NCBI GenBank assembly: GCA_039026375.1
Contig: JBCCML010000004.1
Location: 62,001-126,000 of the forward strand
DNA length: 64,000 nt
DNA from: Thermohalobaculum sp039026375
GTDB taxonomy: Bacteria; Pseudomonadota; Alphaproteobacteria; Rhodobacterales; Rhodobacteraceae
Direction: 5' to 3'
Each line of letters opens with the position of its first letter. Position 1 is the stretch's first letter. Made by a program: the position numbers and the translations under genes. The notes beneath the pieces are model-generated. The model had not been told where the DNA came from and ran no database searches. It worked only from the letters and a program-made list of their open reading frames with translations. Below are positions 27,901-36,980 of this stretch, one piece after another.

Positions 27901-28126
27901 GCTGCAGCATATCGAGTTTTACAACCGGCGTGGCGATCTGGAAAAGACGCTGAGCTTCTTGGACTATCAGCAGTACCTGGGTCAGTACTGGCGTGCCGGG
28001 ACCATGCGTATGACGAATGTGCAAACTGGCAAGTCCACCGATCTGATTTGGACCAACTACCAGTTCCGCGTTGGCCTGTCAGAGAGTGACTTTGACGCCA
28101 ACCGTCTGAAGGCAATGGCTCGGTGA
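24923..28126 (+). CDS. RND/MMPL exporter fused to LolA-like domain
   Basis: 1067 aa from ATG 24923 (GAGGAT upstream). Residues 1-790 are an MMPL/SSD-type RND transporter: about twelve helices, two large periplasmic loops, and TVLAPLYIMTLAVAAAVHVL and GIVVDDTVHFLSKY in the proton-relay helices. Residues 793-1067 match stand-alone outer-membrane lipoprotein-sorting proteins (AETPEEKGLAIAIEADRRD, DDQWLYLPAVKRVKRISSSN, FVGSEFSYEDLGSQEV). At the junction an in-frame ATG (27299) has its own AGAGGA site and begins a signal-peptide-like segment, so a separate LolA-like protein of 275 aa could also be made. In other bacteria I know these are two genes. The stop overlaps the GTG of the barrel gene. Confidence 0.88.
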   Translation: MAEPSITHASNPMAPVADWIVKLRWVWLALTIALVAVSVARIDQIWPPDPSARIFFAPENPDRQALDRFEETFNKNDNLMIVIVPKDGEVFTSDVLAAIGEITELSWRLPLVRRVDSLTNFQHTFADGDDMTVRDLVVDPLNLSAADIEEARQIATTRIELQNSYLPAGKTDVTMVQVLFTLPGIDPSQEVPLIVASVQELRAAMEAKYPIEIRLTGGIMINNQFAVSGQEDSANLILPMFVIILLIVGLALRSILATVSVLIVITLSAIAGLGALGWLGTPLNSVTVLAPLYIMTLAVAAAVHVLSSCRQTMVETPDRKEWVRRALTEHMGAIIIACVTTAIGFFSLNFSISPPFRQLGNAVGVGILAALIYTLTLLPALITLLPISRKTERARASRLMDHVAEFVIAWRKVLLPGTAMVVLGLGLGLTQIKLEDDFLRYFDERYAFRQDTDFVEQRLTGVNNLDFPLPSGEAQGINDPAFLAEVSTFVDWLREQPEVKYVSALTDTIKRLNMNMNADDPAFQRLPETREEAANLLFLYELSLGYGMDLTDRIDIDREMLRISTFLGRVTTADMRDLTDRSGVWLSENAPIMHAAWTKRYAELHPEDEVIPNITPTGIVHVFNLISERDVKAMLLGTSIAIVLISLIIMIALRDLKIGALSLIPNLIPAIMAFGLWGYTQGAVTLAIAVVLAATLGIVVDDTVHFLSKYTRARREGKSPEDAVRCTFRTVGMALLVTTIGLAAGFAVLAQSGFAVNGDMAKLTGITITLALIADFLLLPAVLIWIDKRNSTMSVRATATTVAICIAACVGTFYALDAKAETPEEKGLAIAIEADRRDLGFGDFTADGEMVLRDKGGRASRRVFENLTFERPDMGVGDLGIIIFSKPRDIRGTGLLTHANIEPSDDDQWLYLPAVKRVKRISSSNRTGKFVGSEFSYEDLGSQEVADYDYKWLRDEPCPTDPSQMCFVVESYPKNPKSGYSKRIAWTDHAEYRLQHIEFYNRRGDLEKTLSFLDYQQYLGQYWRAGTMRMTNVQTGKSTDLIWTNYQFRVGLSESDFDANRLKAMAR

Positions 28127-29349
28127 GACGGGCTCTTGCACTCTGCGCGGCGGCCACCTTGGCGGCCGCCGTGGCCAAGGCTGAAGGGTTGACCCCCGAA
28201 GCCTGGGAGTTCTACGGCGAACTGGAATTGGAGGGCACGGGGTTCTTCCGTGATCCTCAATTCCAAGGCCAGGACCGGGATGGGCTGTCGATCGCGGGAC
28301 AGACAACGCTGCTCCTGGAATGGCTGGACGGTGACGCGACCTTCAAGTTCACACCCTTTGCCCGGTACGACATTGCTGACGATCGTCGAACGCATTGGGA
28401 TATCCGGGAAGCAAAGCTCGACTACCAGACAGGTGACTGGTCTTTCACGATTGGGGCCGACACCATCTTCTGGGGCAAGACGGAGGTCCAGCATCTGGTT
28501 GACATCATCAACCAGACCGACGGTGTCGAGGATCTGGACGACGAGGATCGCCTGGGGCAGCCGATGCTACGGATCGGCTATCTGGCCGATTTCGGCGAGT
28601 TATCGCTGTTCTATCTGCCCTTCTTCCGCGAGCGCACCTTTGCCGGAACCTCTGGCCGCCTAAGGCAGAACCCGCCGGCGAATACGGCGCTGCCGCTCTA
28701 CGACACGGGCGCCGAGGAATGGACCCCCAGTTTCGCTGCGCGTTATGCTGGTGTGTTCGGTGATGTCGACTTGGGATTATCTGCGTTCTACGGGCTTGGA
28801 CGAGACCCCAGTTTCTTCTTCGATCCAGCGCGGGGAGTTGTTCGCCCGTTTTACGAAGGGATCACACAAGTGGGTCTCGACATCCAATACACAACCGAGG
28901 CTACGCTTTGGAAGGGCGAGGCCATCTGGCGCGGCGGTCAGAGAAACGCCCGTTTCCAGGAAGAGAATTTCGCTGCCCTAACCGGTGGGATCGAACACAC
29001 GCTTTTTGGCGTGTTCGAAAGCAATGCCGATGTGGGACTGATCGCAGAGTATGCCTGGGACAGTCGGGGGGACGATGCGCTGACCCCTTTTCAGAACGAC
29101 GCGATTGCAGGCGTCCGACTTGCGTTGAATGACCCAGAGGACACGGCCGTCCTTCTGACTGCTGCGGTCGACGTTGAATCGGGCGCCACGACACTAAGAC
29201 TGGAAGCGGATCGGCGTCTGGGAGAGGATTGGACAATCAGCATCGAGGGCCAGGGCTTTCTGGGCTTCGACCGCGCCACACCGGCAGGCGCGTTCGCAGA
29301 TGACTCGTTCATTCGTGTGAAGCTGACGTATTTCTTCGGGTTGGAGTAA
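28123..29349 (+). CDS. Outer-membrane beta-barrel (DUF1302-like)
   Basis: 408 aa starting at a GTG that overlaps the previous stop by 4 bp. Signal peptide MRRALALCAAATLAAAVAKA, then many alternating strands with aromatic ends, closing in the typical C-terminal strand VKLTYFFGLE. DYQTGDWSFTIGADTIFWGKTE is a family-type motif for porins that travel with RND/LolA-like pairs. Together with the preceding fusion it could form a lipid or hydrophobic-compound traffic route from inner to outer membrane. Confidence 0.8.
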   Translation: MRRALALCAAATLAAAVAKAEGLTPEAWEFYGELELEGTGFFRDPQFQGQDRDGLSIAGQTTLLLEWLDGDATFKFTPFARYDIADDRRTHWDIREAKLDYQTGDWSFTIGADTIFWGKTEVQHLVDIINQTDGVEDLDDEDRLGQPMLRIGYLADFGELSLFYLPFFRERTFAGTSGRLRQNPPANTALPLYDTGAEEWTPSFAARYAGVFGDVDLGLSAFYGLGRDPSFFFDPARGVVRPFYEGITQVGLDIQYTTEATLWKGEAIWRGGQRNARFQEENFAALTGGIEHTLFGVFESNADVGLIAEYAWDSRGDDALTPFQNDAIAGVRLALNDPEDTAVLLTAAVDVESGATTLRLEADRRLGEDWTISIEGQGFLGFDRATPAGAFADDSFIRVKLTYFFGLE

Positions 29350-29354
29350 ACGAC

Positions 29355-29972
29355 ATGGCCCCGCAAGCGAAGATGGTTGACACCCAAGCCCAAGCGACAC
29401 GTGCCGAAATTCTTCATCATGCACACGATCTGTTCGCGCACTATGGCTACTGGAAGACCAATATCGGTGACATCGCAGAACGATCCGGGATGTCGCCTGG
29501 CAACTTGTACCGCTATTACCGCAACAAGCAGGCGATTGGCCTGGCAAGTGTTGCCCAGTACTTCCAGCAGGTCGAGGCGGCAATGCTGGCGACCTTGGCC
29601 GATCGTAGCGACCCGGCAGAGGCGCGCATCCGGGCAGCGCTGCGCACCTGTGTCGAGCATTTGGTTGTCGAGTTCGAGCGCAATCCGAAACTGGTCGAAT
29701 TGGCCGAGTTTCTCTGCGGCGACGATGAGGGCCTGAAGATCCTGGATGCGCATGTCGCCGTAAAACGCCAGACCATTGCTGCGGAGATCCGGCTTGGCAT
29801 CCAAGATGGGAGCTTGAAGGCCTGTGACCCGGAAACGACCGCCGCCACGATTCTGATGGCGCTAAAGGCATTTTGGACCCCGATGACCCTGGTACTTTGG
29901 CGCGATCAGTCGACAGTGCTGCCCGATCTTGAGGCGATACTCGATCTGATGTTCGACGGGTTACGAACCTAA
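29355..29972 (+). CDS. TetR-family regulator
   Basis: 205 aa. The helix-turn-helix reads ILHHAHDLFAHYGYWKTNIGDIAERSGMSPGNLYRYYRNK, in sections typical of TetR (key end: GNLYRYYRNKQ). The C-terminal part is the helical ligand domain. It starts 5 bp after the barrel gene, so it is probably co-transcribed and represses its own exporter operon; the ligand is not readable. Confidence 0.9.
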   Translation: MAPQAKMVDTQAQATRAEILHHAHDLFAHYGYWKTNIGDIAERSGMSPGNLYRYYRNKQAIGLASVAQYFQQVEAAMLATLADRSDPAEARIRAALRTCVEHLVVEFERNPKLVELAEFLCGDDEGLKILDAHVAVKRQTIAAEIRLGIQDGSLKACDPETTAATILMALKAFWTPMTLVLWRDQSTVLPDLEAILDLMFDGLRT

Positions 29973-29976
29973 AGGA

Positions 29977-30001
29977 GTTCTCGCCCGGATGGGGCGAGAA
30001 C
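29977..30001. terminator. Terminator hairpin after TetR gene
   Basis: Perfect 10-bp stem GTTCTCGCCC / GGGCGAGAAC around GGATG, 4 bp after the TetR stop. No T-run follows. Confidence 0.6.
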
Positions 30002-30011
30002 AAGATCTTAC

Positions 30012-30042
30012 CCTCGCGCCGTCGCCTCCGGCTGGCGCGAGG
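30012..30042. terminator. Inverted repeat between convergent operons
   Basis: Perfect 9-bp arms CCTCGCGCC and GGCGCGAGG separated by 13 bases. It lies between the TetR operon and the convergent peptide-export operon and may terminate either. Confidence 0.45.
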
Positions 30043-30166
30043 TGCCGCCTAGCCCGACCAACACAACATAACTTGGAACGGAGCATTTAGCTGCGAGCGG
30101 CAGAGGGCGATCGTAGGCAATTGCAAAGAGCGTCACAGGACTGGAAACTTGTGATGCCAGAGAGAC

Positions 30167-30676
30167 CTAGCCCGAAGCGACTGCCCCTTCGCCTTCCAAC
30201 AGCTCAATCAGACGCAGCATACGATCGCCCGCGACATGAAGGCTGTCGAGGAGGCCTTCGTCCAGCTCGTCATCGGAGCCCGGCATCATCGAACGCAGAC
30301 GGTCTGACAGGAACACCGCCAATGCCCTATAGAAGCGGGCGGCAAAGGCATCGTTTCTGCGAAACTCCTCGAGTAGGGCCCGACGGGGCACCGCCAGGAC
30401 CCGCACAGATCCCTTTGACCTGACATCTGCTGACGGCGGCTGCTTCTCGACAAAGGACATCTCGCCGACGACATCGCCGGTGCCCAATTCTGCGACCTCT
30501 TGCCCACCAACCAGGACCGACAGCTTACCATCCGTCACGATGAACAGGTTCTCCAAGTCGCGCCCTTCCTGGATGACCAACTGACCTGGCTCAACATCGC
30601 GCAGCTCGCCAGCGCGGGCTAGCCAGATCAGATCCTGATCCATCAGGTCGCCCAGAATGTAGAGAGCCTTGCGCAT
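30167..30676 (-). CDS. Cyclic-nucleotide-binding-domain protein of export operon
   Basis: 169 aa, a single CAP-type cNMP-binding fold (LENLFIVTDGKLSVLVGGQE, GTGDVVGEMSFVEKQPPSADV, VLAVPRRAL) with no DNA-binding helix-turn-helix. It therefore acts by protein contact. It follows the second ABC gene by 3 bp and ends the export operon. Such domains recur beside NHLP-type exporters, presumably gating transport; that is inference. Confidence 0.85.
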   Translation of the reverse strand: MRKALYILGDLMDQDLIWLARAGELRDVEPGQLVIQEGRDLENLFIVTDGKLSVLVGGQEVAELGTGDVVGEMSFVEKQPPSADVRSKGSVRVLAVPRRALLEEFRRNDAFAARFYRALAVFLSDRLRSMMPGSDDELDEGLLDSLHVAGDRMLRLIELLEGEGAVASG

Positions 30677-30679
30677 GAT

Positions 30680-33424
30680 CTAATCCTCAGTCAGTTGGCG
30701 ACGCGCCAGCTCGGCAAACGCGCCGTTCTTCGCCATCAAGGCGTCATAGGTTCCCAGCTCGACGAACCGGCCATCCTGGAGGACGCAAATGCGATCTGCA
30801 TTGCGAACGGTCGAGAGCCGGTGAGCAATCGTCACCCGTGTGACGGCCAACGCATCCAGGGTTTTGCTGACAACTGCTTGGGTTGCGTTGTCCAGAGCGG
30901 ACGTCGCCTCATCAAAAAACAGGATGTTTGGTTTTGCCGCCAGTGCACGGGCAATCAGGATACGTTGGCGCTGACCGCCGGAAAGCGAGCCGGCACCTTC
31001 AGTGATGGGCGTGTGCACGCCCATGGCAAAGTACTCGAGATCGCGTGCTAAACCGGCCTTTTCGGCGGCCTCTAGGCAGTCGGCGAGGGAGGCATTCCCA
31101 GCGCCCCGGATGTTCTCCAGTATCGAACCGGCGAACAGCTGGCTTGCCTGAAGGACAACACCGATCTGGCTGCGGACCCTGGTCAGGTCCAACCGGGTCA
31201 GATCCTGCCCGTCATATAGAATGGCGCCGCGTTGGGGGGCCTCGAACCCCAACAGCAGTCGAAGCAGCGTAGACTTCCCAGACCCGGACCCGCCAACGAT
31301 TGCCATGTGCTGTCCCGGACGCACGTGAAAGTCGAGCCCGTTCAGGACGGGTGGCAGGCCTGTCGCGTAGCTGAAGACCAGGCCGGATCCCTCGATATCA
31401 CCGGCAAGCCTGCCCGGATCCCCACGGCCCGGGTCAATCTCGGTCTCGGCCTCCAGTATCGGCTTTGCCCGCTCAACCAACGGCTGGGCCGAGTAGACCT
31501 GCAGCATGGCCTGGCTCAACCCGACAAAGGCACCCTGAAACGACCCGAACGCTGCAAGAAAGCCGATGAAGACGCCGGCGGGCGCATCGACTGCTGCCAG
31601 TGCCCCGGCACCGGCGAACAGGAACATCAATGTCATCGTTTGGTAGGCATCTGCGAACGCCCCAAAGTTCACCCCGACACGGCCACCGCGAACGGCGGCG
31701 GCCCTTTCGCGTCGATAGACGTCCAGCCAGCGATCAAGGGCACGTTCCTCTGCGGCAGTGGCCCGCAGCTTGCCTACGCCATCCAGCGTTTCATACGTCA
31801 GGCTCGCGATTTCACCGTCCAGTTTCGCGGCTTCCCGGATCGCTTCCATCTGCAAGATGCGGGCGACGATAACCGCGATGATATAGCCAGCGACAAGCAC
31901 GATCCCAATCAAGGCAAGGCCCGTGTCGTAGCTGAACAGCACCGCAAGATAGACGACCGACAGCAGCGCAGTCAGAACCGCGCTCATCAGAATGCCGACA
32001 GCCAGCTGGCGCATCGCTTCGACGTTTTCGAGCCGTTGGTTCAAGTCGCCAGCGGCGTAATCCTTGAAGAACCGCGTCGGCAGGCGCAGCAGGCGGTCCG
32101 TCAATGCGGCACCCAGAGCCGTTGCCCCGCGCCCCTCTATGCGAGCGGAGGCGATCCCGCTGGCCGAGTCCAGGACTGCCGAAATCAACGCCGAACATGC
32201 CAAAGCGATGCCAACCGCCATGAGCAGGCCTGCCATGCCTGCGGGGACGATGTCGGACAACAGCCATGCAGTTGCCAACGGCACCAGAATTCCCAGCACG
32301 GCGCCAACCGCTGCAGCCATCGCAACAACGATGGAGTCACGACGATTGCCCTGCCGCATAATGTGGAATGCCAAAGACCAGATGCCGGTCACACGCGCGG
32401 GCAGCGGGGCCGAGACCGCATGCGCCGTATGCGCATAGTCCTCGGCGGCTTTGGCAGAGAGGCGGGCGCGACCGGGAACACGGTATCCCCGCCCGTCCCA
32501 AATCAGCGCGTCATAGGCATTATCGTTCGCTGCGCGCCGCACGACCAGCGGGCCCTGATCGCGGGCATGCCAACCTGCTTCTAGGGTGACTTGCCTTGCC
32601 CGCAGGCCCGCCACCCGACACAGTGCCGGCAGGGGCAGCGCGCTGCTTTCGGCGGTTATCACCGGCAGGTCTTCAACCTTCAGTCCGATCGCCTGGGCAA
32701 TCTGTCGAACCGCCGCGACGCTTGCGCCGTCCGAGCCTTCGGCGGCGTCGGGATCACGGTTGAGCCGTGCCATCGCCGCATGATCTGATGCGAGAGCATG
32801 CGCTTCGTGAACTGACGTCAGGGATGCTATCACTGCAGAAATCGCGGGCAGAAGTTGGCCTGGGCCTAGCTCCGCAGTGGTGCGAACCGTGACCTTACCC
32901 GGGTCACTGGCGGTGACCCACAGCGAACCAGCAAGTACCGCAAGATCGGGTGCGGTGACGGCATCACCGGTGCCACTCAGCTCCAAGGCCAAGCCCGGCC
33001 CCGGAAGCAACCAGTGCACAGAGTGTTTCGAGGTAAAGTGTTGACCTGTCTCGACGTCCACGGTCCCAGCTTGAACCTCCACACCATCCTGGGCAGGGCT
33101 GGGCAAACCGGATACGGCTTGTTTGATCCATTGCTCGGCGTCCCTCACCAAGTCCGAGGTATCGGTCACCGGTTCCAACCGGGCGCCTTCCGGGGCCACC
33201 AGTAACACGGTTGCCTCGGCAGCTGTTGGCGCAGGAAACGCGTGGGCACCTTCCTCGACAACGGCCAACAGCCGCCGCCCGCCGGGCCACGCCAGATACG
33301 CTTCGACCGAACCCTGCACGATCTGCCAAGCGGCGCCATCGGGCAGTTCCACCGGTGCGCCACCCTTCAGGATCAAAGGACCCGCTGGCGCCGTGACAGA
33401 ACCTGGATCAAAGCGCGCGACCAT
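30680..33424 (-). CDS. NHLP-type bacteriocin ABC transporter, permease/ATPase
   Basis: 914 aa. The first 340 residues are a large domain of cNMP/sensor-like character unique to this exporter type. Residues about 345-650 are the six-helix ABC membrane domain, and the ATPase has Walker A GGSGSGKSTLL and signature LSGGQRQRILIARALAAKP followed by FFDEATSALD. No C39 peptidase domain: cleavage is supplied by the neighbouring gene. Only one base separates it from that gene. Expected role: inner-membrane export of a leader-bearing, modified peptide. Confidence 0.9.
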   Translation of the reverse strand: MVARFDPGSVTAPAGPLILKGGAPVELPDGAAWQIVQGSVEAYLAWPGGRRLLAVVEEGAHAFPAPTAAEATVLLVAPEGARLEPVTDTSDLVRDAEQWIKQAVSGLPSPAQDGVEVQAGTVDVETGQHFTSKHSVHWLLPGPGLALELSGTGDAVTAPDLAVLAGSLWVTASDPGKVTVRTTAELGPGQLLPAISAVIASLTSVHEAHALASDHAAMARLNRDPDAAEGSDGASVAAVRQIAQAIGLKVEDLPVITAESSALPLPALCRVAGLRARQVTLEAGWHARDQGPLVVRRAANDNAYDALIWDGRGYRVPGRARLSAKAAEDYAHTAHAVSAPLPARVTGIWSLAFHIMRQGNRRDSIVVAMAAAVGAVLGILVPLATAWLLSDIVPAGMAGLLMAVGIALACSALISAVLDSASGIASARIEGRGATALGAALTDRLLRLPTRFFKDYAAGDLNQRLENVEAMRQLAVGILMSAVLTALLSVVYLAVLFSYDTGLALIGIVLVAGYIIAVIVARILQMEAIREAAKLDGEIASLTYETLDGVGKLRATAAEERALDRWLDVYRRERAAAVRGGRVGVNFGAFADAYQTMTLMFLFAGAGALAAVDAPAGVFIGFLAAFGSFQGAFVGLSQAMLQVYSAQPLVERAKPILEAETEIDPGRGDPGRLAGDIEGSGLVFSYATGLPPVLNGLDFHVRPGQHMAIVGGSGSGKSTLLRLLLGFEAPQRGAILYDGQDLTRLDLTRVRSQIGVVLQASQLFAGSILENIRGAGNASLADCLEAAEKAGLARDLEYFAMGVHTPITEGAGSLSGGQRQRILIARALAAKPNILFFDEATSALDNATQAVVSKTLDALAVTRVTIAHRLSTVRNADRICVLQDGRFVELGTYDALMAKNGAFAELARRQLTED

Positions 33425-33425
33425 C

Positions 33426-35576
33426 TCAGGCCTCGATCAGCCGGGCATAAAGCCCATCAGCAGCCAGGAGCGCTTCATGCTGTCCGCGCTCGGCCACTCG
33501 GCCCCGGTCAACGACGACGATCTCGTCACAGTCCCGGATTGCCGACAATCTGTGCGCGATGACAACACATGTCGTCCCACGTTGCCGGATCGCTTCCATC
33601 ACCTTCAGTTCAGTAACCGGATCCAACGCCGAGGTCGCCTCGTCCAACACAACAATCGACGGGTTGGTTGCAAGTGCGCGGGCAATTTCGATCCGTTGGC
33701 GCTCGCCACCCGAGAAGTTGCCGCCGCCCTCCGCAATCTCGGCATCGTAGCCCGAGGGCCGCGACGAGATCGTCGCATGGATCTGAGCGTCATGGGTCGC
33801 CCGAATGATGTCGGTCTCGGGAATGGACGGATCCCACATCGTCAGGTTCTCGCGGACGGTACCTGCGAACAGTTTCACCTCTTGGCGAACGTAAGCGAGC
33901 CTGGCCGCTAACGCTTCGCGCGCCCAACCCGTGTGGGCTCTGCCACCGATGAGCACCTCTCCCTCGCGGGGTTGGACCTGGCCGGTGATCAGCTTTCCAA
34001 TGGTCGACTTGCCCGAACCAGATGCGCCCACAATGGCAACGCGGGAGCCCGGTTTCAACTCCAGATCCAGGCCGTCGATCAGCGGAGGTTCCAACGGTGC
34101 ATAGCCGAAACTGACCGTCGAGAGCCTGATGGTGCCATCGGGCAGGGCATCTGTCAGCTGAGGCCGCTCTGGCGCGAATGCCGCATCAACTTCCTGTTCC
34201 AGAACGTCGTCCAGTCGCTGAGTGAATGACCGCAATTGCTGCAGCTCGGCCCCAAACCCAGCCAGGCCCGCGACCGGCGCTGAGAACGACGCCGCCAGGG
34301 ATTGAAGCGCAACCAACTCGCCCAAGGTCAGATCGCCCTGCATGACGGAGTAACCACCACCGATCAGCACCGTCACGGCGATCAGCCCCGATAGCAGCGT
34401 GGGAAGAGGCGAAAACCAAGCCGAAATCCGTGCCGCTTCTTGGGTACCATTCGTGACATTGGCCAGCAGCCCGGTCCACCTGGCAAAGAGCATATCTTCG
34501 GCGCCCGAGGCCTTGAACGTTTCCATATCCCGAAGGCCGGCCACACGGGCGCCCATCATCTTGCCCTGTTCGATGGAGATCTTGCGATAGCGCTCGGACA
34601 TCACGCGGGTCGATGCCAGCAGCACAATGACGTTCACTAGCGCCAGCGCCAACACAGCCAGCGCAATTGGCACGTGATAAATCAGCATCGCGACGAAGAA
34701 CAACGTTGCGGTGATCACATTCAGCGTTGCCTTTGCCAGATCGCCCGTCAGCAGACTGACCAACCCTTCGTTCAGCCGCATTCGATCAGCGATCTCGCCG
34801 GCAAAGCGCTGCTCGAAGAAGGCGATGGGCAGTTTCAGCATATGCCCGAACAGCTGACGCCCGGTGGCCAGAGTCATCGCCTCGCGCAGGCGCAACATCG
34901 CCATGCCTTGTGCACGGGTCAGGGTCAGCCGGACAGCAGCCGTCAGGGCCATGCCCACCAACAAGGGGACGAGCCAGTCATCCAGCGCTCGCACCAGCAC
35001 ATAGTCGACGAAGACCTGGCTGAATACTGGAACGATGATCCCTGGAATGACCAGCGCAAGGGCGGCGAAGAAAACGTAGAGGATCCCAGAACGAAACCCC
35101 TTCGTTCGGGCAATCAGCGATGGAACCAGCGGCGGGCGTGTGTCCCCGGGCCGAAACTCATCTGACCGCTCGAAACACAGGACGACGCCTGTGAAACTGT
35201 CCGAGAACTCATCCAGTGTCTCTGTACGCCGGCCAGACGCCGGGTCGTTCAGGTAGACTGTCTTACCGCTGACACCTTCCACCACCAGGAAGTGGTTGAA
35301 GTTCACGAAGGCAATCATGGGCCCGGACATGTCTGCCAGGTGCTGGGGTTCGGCCTTCATGCCCTTGGCCTTCAGGCCAAATGTCCTGGCAGCCTTCAGC
35401 AAGCTGGAGGCCTTGGCCCCATCGCGCGAAACACCGCAGAGGTTGCGCAGCTCATCGAGCGGGGCAAACCTGCCGAAGTGACCCAGCACCATCGCCAACG
35501 AGGCCGCGCCACACTCAGCGGCTTCCAATTGCAAGACACTGGGTGTCCGTGCGCGATTGCCGAGCAGACCTAACAA
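33426..35576 (-). CDS. C39-peptidase ABC exporter of NHLP type
   Basis: 716 aa. The N-terminal C39 protease is intact: Cys22 in LEAAECGAASLAMVL, His95 in NFNHFLVV and Asp111 in YLNDPASG form the triad that cleaves after a double-glycine leader. Then six helices and an ATPase with GASGSGKSTIGKL, SGGERQRIEIARALATNP and VLDEATSALDP. So it should both cut and export a peptide. It forms a pair with the next ABC gene and the HlyD protein. No substrate gene is visible nearby. Confidence 0.93.
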   Translation of the reverse strand: MLGLLGNRARTPSVLQLEAAECGAASLAMVLGHFGRFAPLDELRNLCGVSRDGAKASSLLKAARTFGLKAKGMKAEPQHLADMSGPMIAFVNFNHFLVVEGVSGKTVYLNDPASGRRTETLDEFSDSFTGVVLCFERSDEFRPGDTRPPLVPSLIARTKGFRSGILYVFFAALALVIPGIIVPVFSQVFVDYVLVRALDDWLVPLLVGMALTAAVRLTLTRAQGMAMLRLREAMTLATGRQLFGHMLKLPIAFFEQRFAGEIADRMRLNEGLVSLLTGDLAKATLNVITATLFFVAMLIYHVPIALAVLALALVNVIVLLASTRVMSERYRKISIEQGKMMGARVAGLRDMETFKASGAEDMLFARWTGLLANVTNGTQEAARISAWFSPLPTLLSGLIAVTVLIGGGYSVMQGDLTLGELVALQSLAASFSAPVAGLAGFGAELQQLRSFTQRLDDVLEQEVDAAFAPERPQLTDALPDGTIRLSTVSFGYAPLEPPLIDGLDLELKPGSRVAIVGASGSGKSTIGKLITGQVQPREGEVLIGGRAHTGWAREALAARLAYVRQEVKLFAGTVRENLTMWDPSIPETDIIRATHDAQIHATISSRPSGYDAEIAEGGGNFSGGERQRIEIARALATNPSIVVLDEATSALDPVTELKVMEAIRQRGTTCVVIAHRLSAIRDCDEIVVVDRGRVAERGQHEALLAADGLYARLIEA

Positions 35577-35619
35577 GCTCGGCTACCATTCGCGGCTATG
35601 TTCACCTCGGCGGACATCG

Positions 35620-36885
35620 TCAGCCGCCCTCGCCCGCAAACGCCTTTGTGGCGCCCGGAATGACCAGATCGATGATGGGCCGCTCGTCGATTACGACCTT
35701 ACCCTCCAGCAGCGTTCCGGGCCCGACGCCGCCTGTTGGCCCCTGCGAAGCTGACCATTTGAAGCCGGTTGGTGTGTCAGGATCCAATGTGAGTTTTAGG
35801 CGGACCTCGATCGGCGCGCCACCCAGGGACAGCTGCTCGACCAACTGCACATTCTGCAGCACGCGCTCCATACCCTCGGGCGTGGCGGGCAATGGAGAGA
35901 CCGAGACGACCTCTGCCTTGATATGCCCATACACTTCCTTCTCGACCGTCGTTGGCGCGATTTCTGCCAGCATCCCGGGCTCGACCCGCTTGCCATCGGC
36001 GGGCGGCACATACATCAACGCCTGCAGATCCCGGCCCAGCGCGTCCGGCGCCAGGGTGGCCAGCGCGCCACCAGCGGGCAGCACATCGCCCGGGTTGACC
36101 TTAATCTCGACGACCTGGCCAGTCCGGGTCGCGACAATGACCTTTTCTTCGTCTAACTGGGCACTGAGCCGGGCAATCTTGCGTTCCTGTTCCTCGATCG
36201 CCAGGCGATCCTCCAGCAGCTCGAAATCGCGCTGGGCCTGGCGTTCGGCCGCATCCAACCGGACAGATTGCGCATCGACATCCAGACCGGCCAAACGCTC
36301 GGCCAGATCGGCAACCGAGATCTGCGCCTCTATCAATCGCAGCTCCGGGACCACACCGCGCTCAGCCAGCGGTGCCAGCTTCTCTGCTCGACCGCGCAGC
36401 AGGATCATCCGCGCTTGAAGCGCCTCCTTAGTCTCGGTGATGGTTTGCAACCGTCGGTCATCAACATCCGCTTCGCGCTTGGCGCGCGCTACATGGGCTG
36501 TTTCCAGCCGTTCATACCGGTCCTGCAGGTCGATCAGTTGCGCTTCCGCGCCAAGCAACTCGCGGCGCAGTTCCGAGCGTGAGAGCGTCGCGACAACCTG
36601 ACCAGCTTCAACGACATCGCCTGGTGAGATCATCACATCTTCCAGCAACCCGCCTTGCGCAGAGGACAGTTCGACCAACCCGGCCCTATCAATCAGGATG
36701 CCTTGCGCCTGCACCTTTACCGGCGCTTTCGTCTGCACCGCCCAGACGACGCCGCCGGCGACGGCGATGAGAAATGCGACCAGCACCAACCATCCGGATG
36801 CACCAACCAAGCGGGTCGGCCGATCGGTCCGTTCAGGGCTGGCCATGCGCTCTAAGGCTGCCTTCCGGAAGATTTCGCGCGCCAT
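35620..36885 (-). CDS. HlyD-family adaptor of NHLP exporter
   Basis: 421 aa from ATG 36885 (GGGGG upstream); an in-frame GTG lies 18 bp earlier. One N-terminal anchor helix (LVLVAFLIAVAGGVVWAVQ), a lipoyl-like hairpin (GGLLEDVMISPGDVVEAGQVVA), a long coiled coil (residues about 100-215) and the second lipoyl half GQVVEIKVNPGDVLPAGG. It bridges inner-membrane ABC proteins and an outer-membrane channel. First gene of the four-gene export operon; it lies 43 bp before the C39 gene. Confidence 0.9.
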   Translation of the reverse strand: MAREIFRKAALERMASPERTDRPTRLVGASGWLVLVAFLIAVAGGVVWAVQTKAPVKVQAQGILIDRAGLVELSSAQGGLLEDVMISPGDVVEAGQVVATLSRSELRRELLGAEAQLIDLQDRYERLETAHVARAKREADVDDRRLQTITETKEALQARMILLRGRAEKLAPLAERGVVPELRLIEAQISVADLAERLAGLDVDAQSVRLDAAERQAQRDFELLEDRLAIEEQERKIARLSAQLDEEKVIVATRTGQVVEIKVNPGDVLPAGGALATLAPDALGRDLQALMYVPPADGKRVEPGMLAEIAPTTVEKEVYGHIKAEVVSVSPLPATPEGMERVLQNVQLVEQLSLGGAPIEVRLKLTLDPDTPTGFKWSASQGPTGGVGPGTLLEGKVVIDERPIIDLVIPGATKAFAGEGG

Positions 36886-36950
36886 TGGCGCCCCCAGTTC
36901 CACCCGCGGCCCCCTGCCGCTGACGCAAGACTACCTCAGAAGATGCTGTG

Positions 36951-36980
36951 AACAAAAGAAAACGGGCCCAGATGGGCCCG
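36951..36980 (-). terminator. Rho-independent terminator of alkB
   Basis: Stem CGGGCCC / GGGCCCG around a four-base loop at 36963-36980; on the minus strand it is followed at once by TTTTCTTTTG. This is the clearest intrinsic terminator in the window. It separates alkB from the export operon. Confidence 0.8.
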
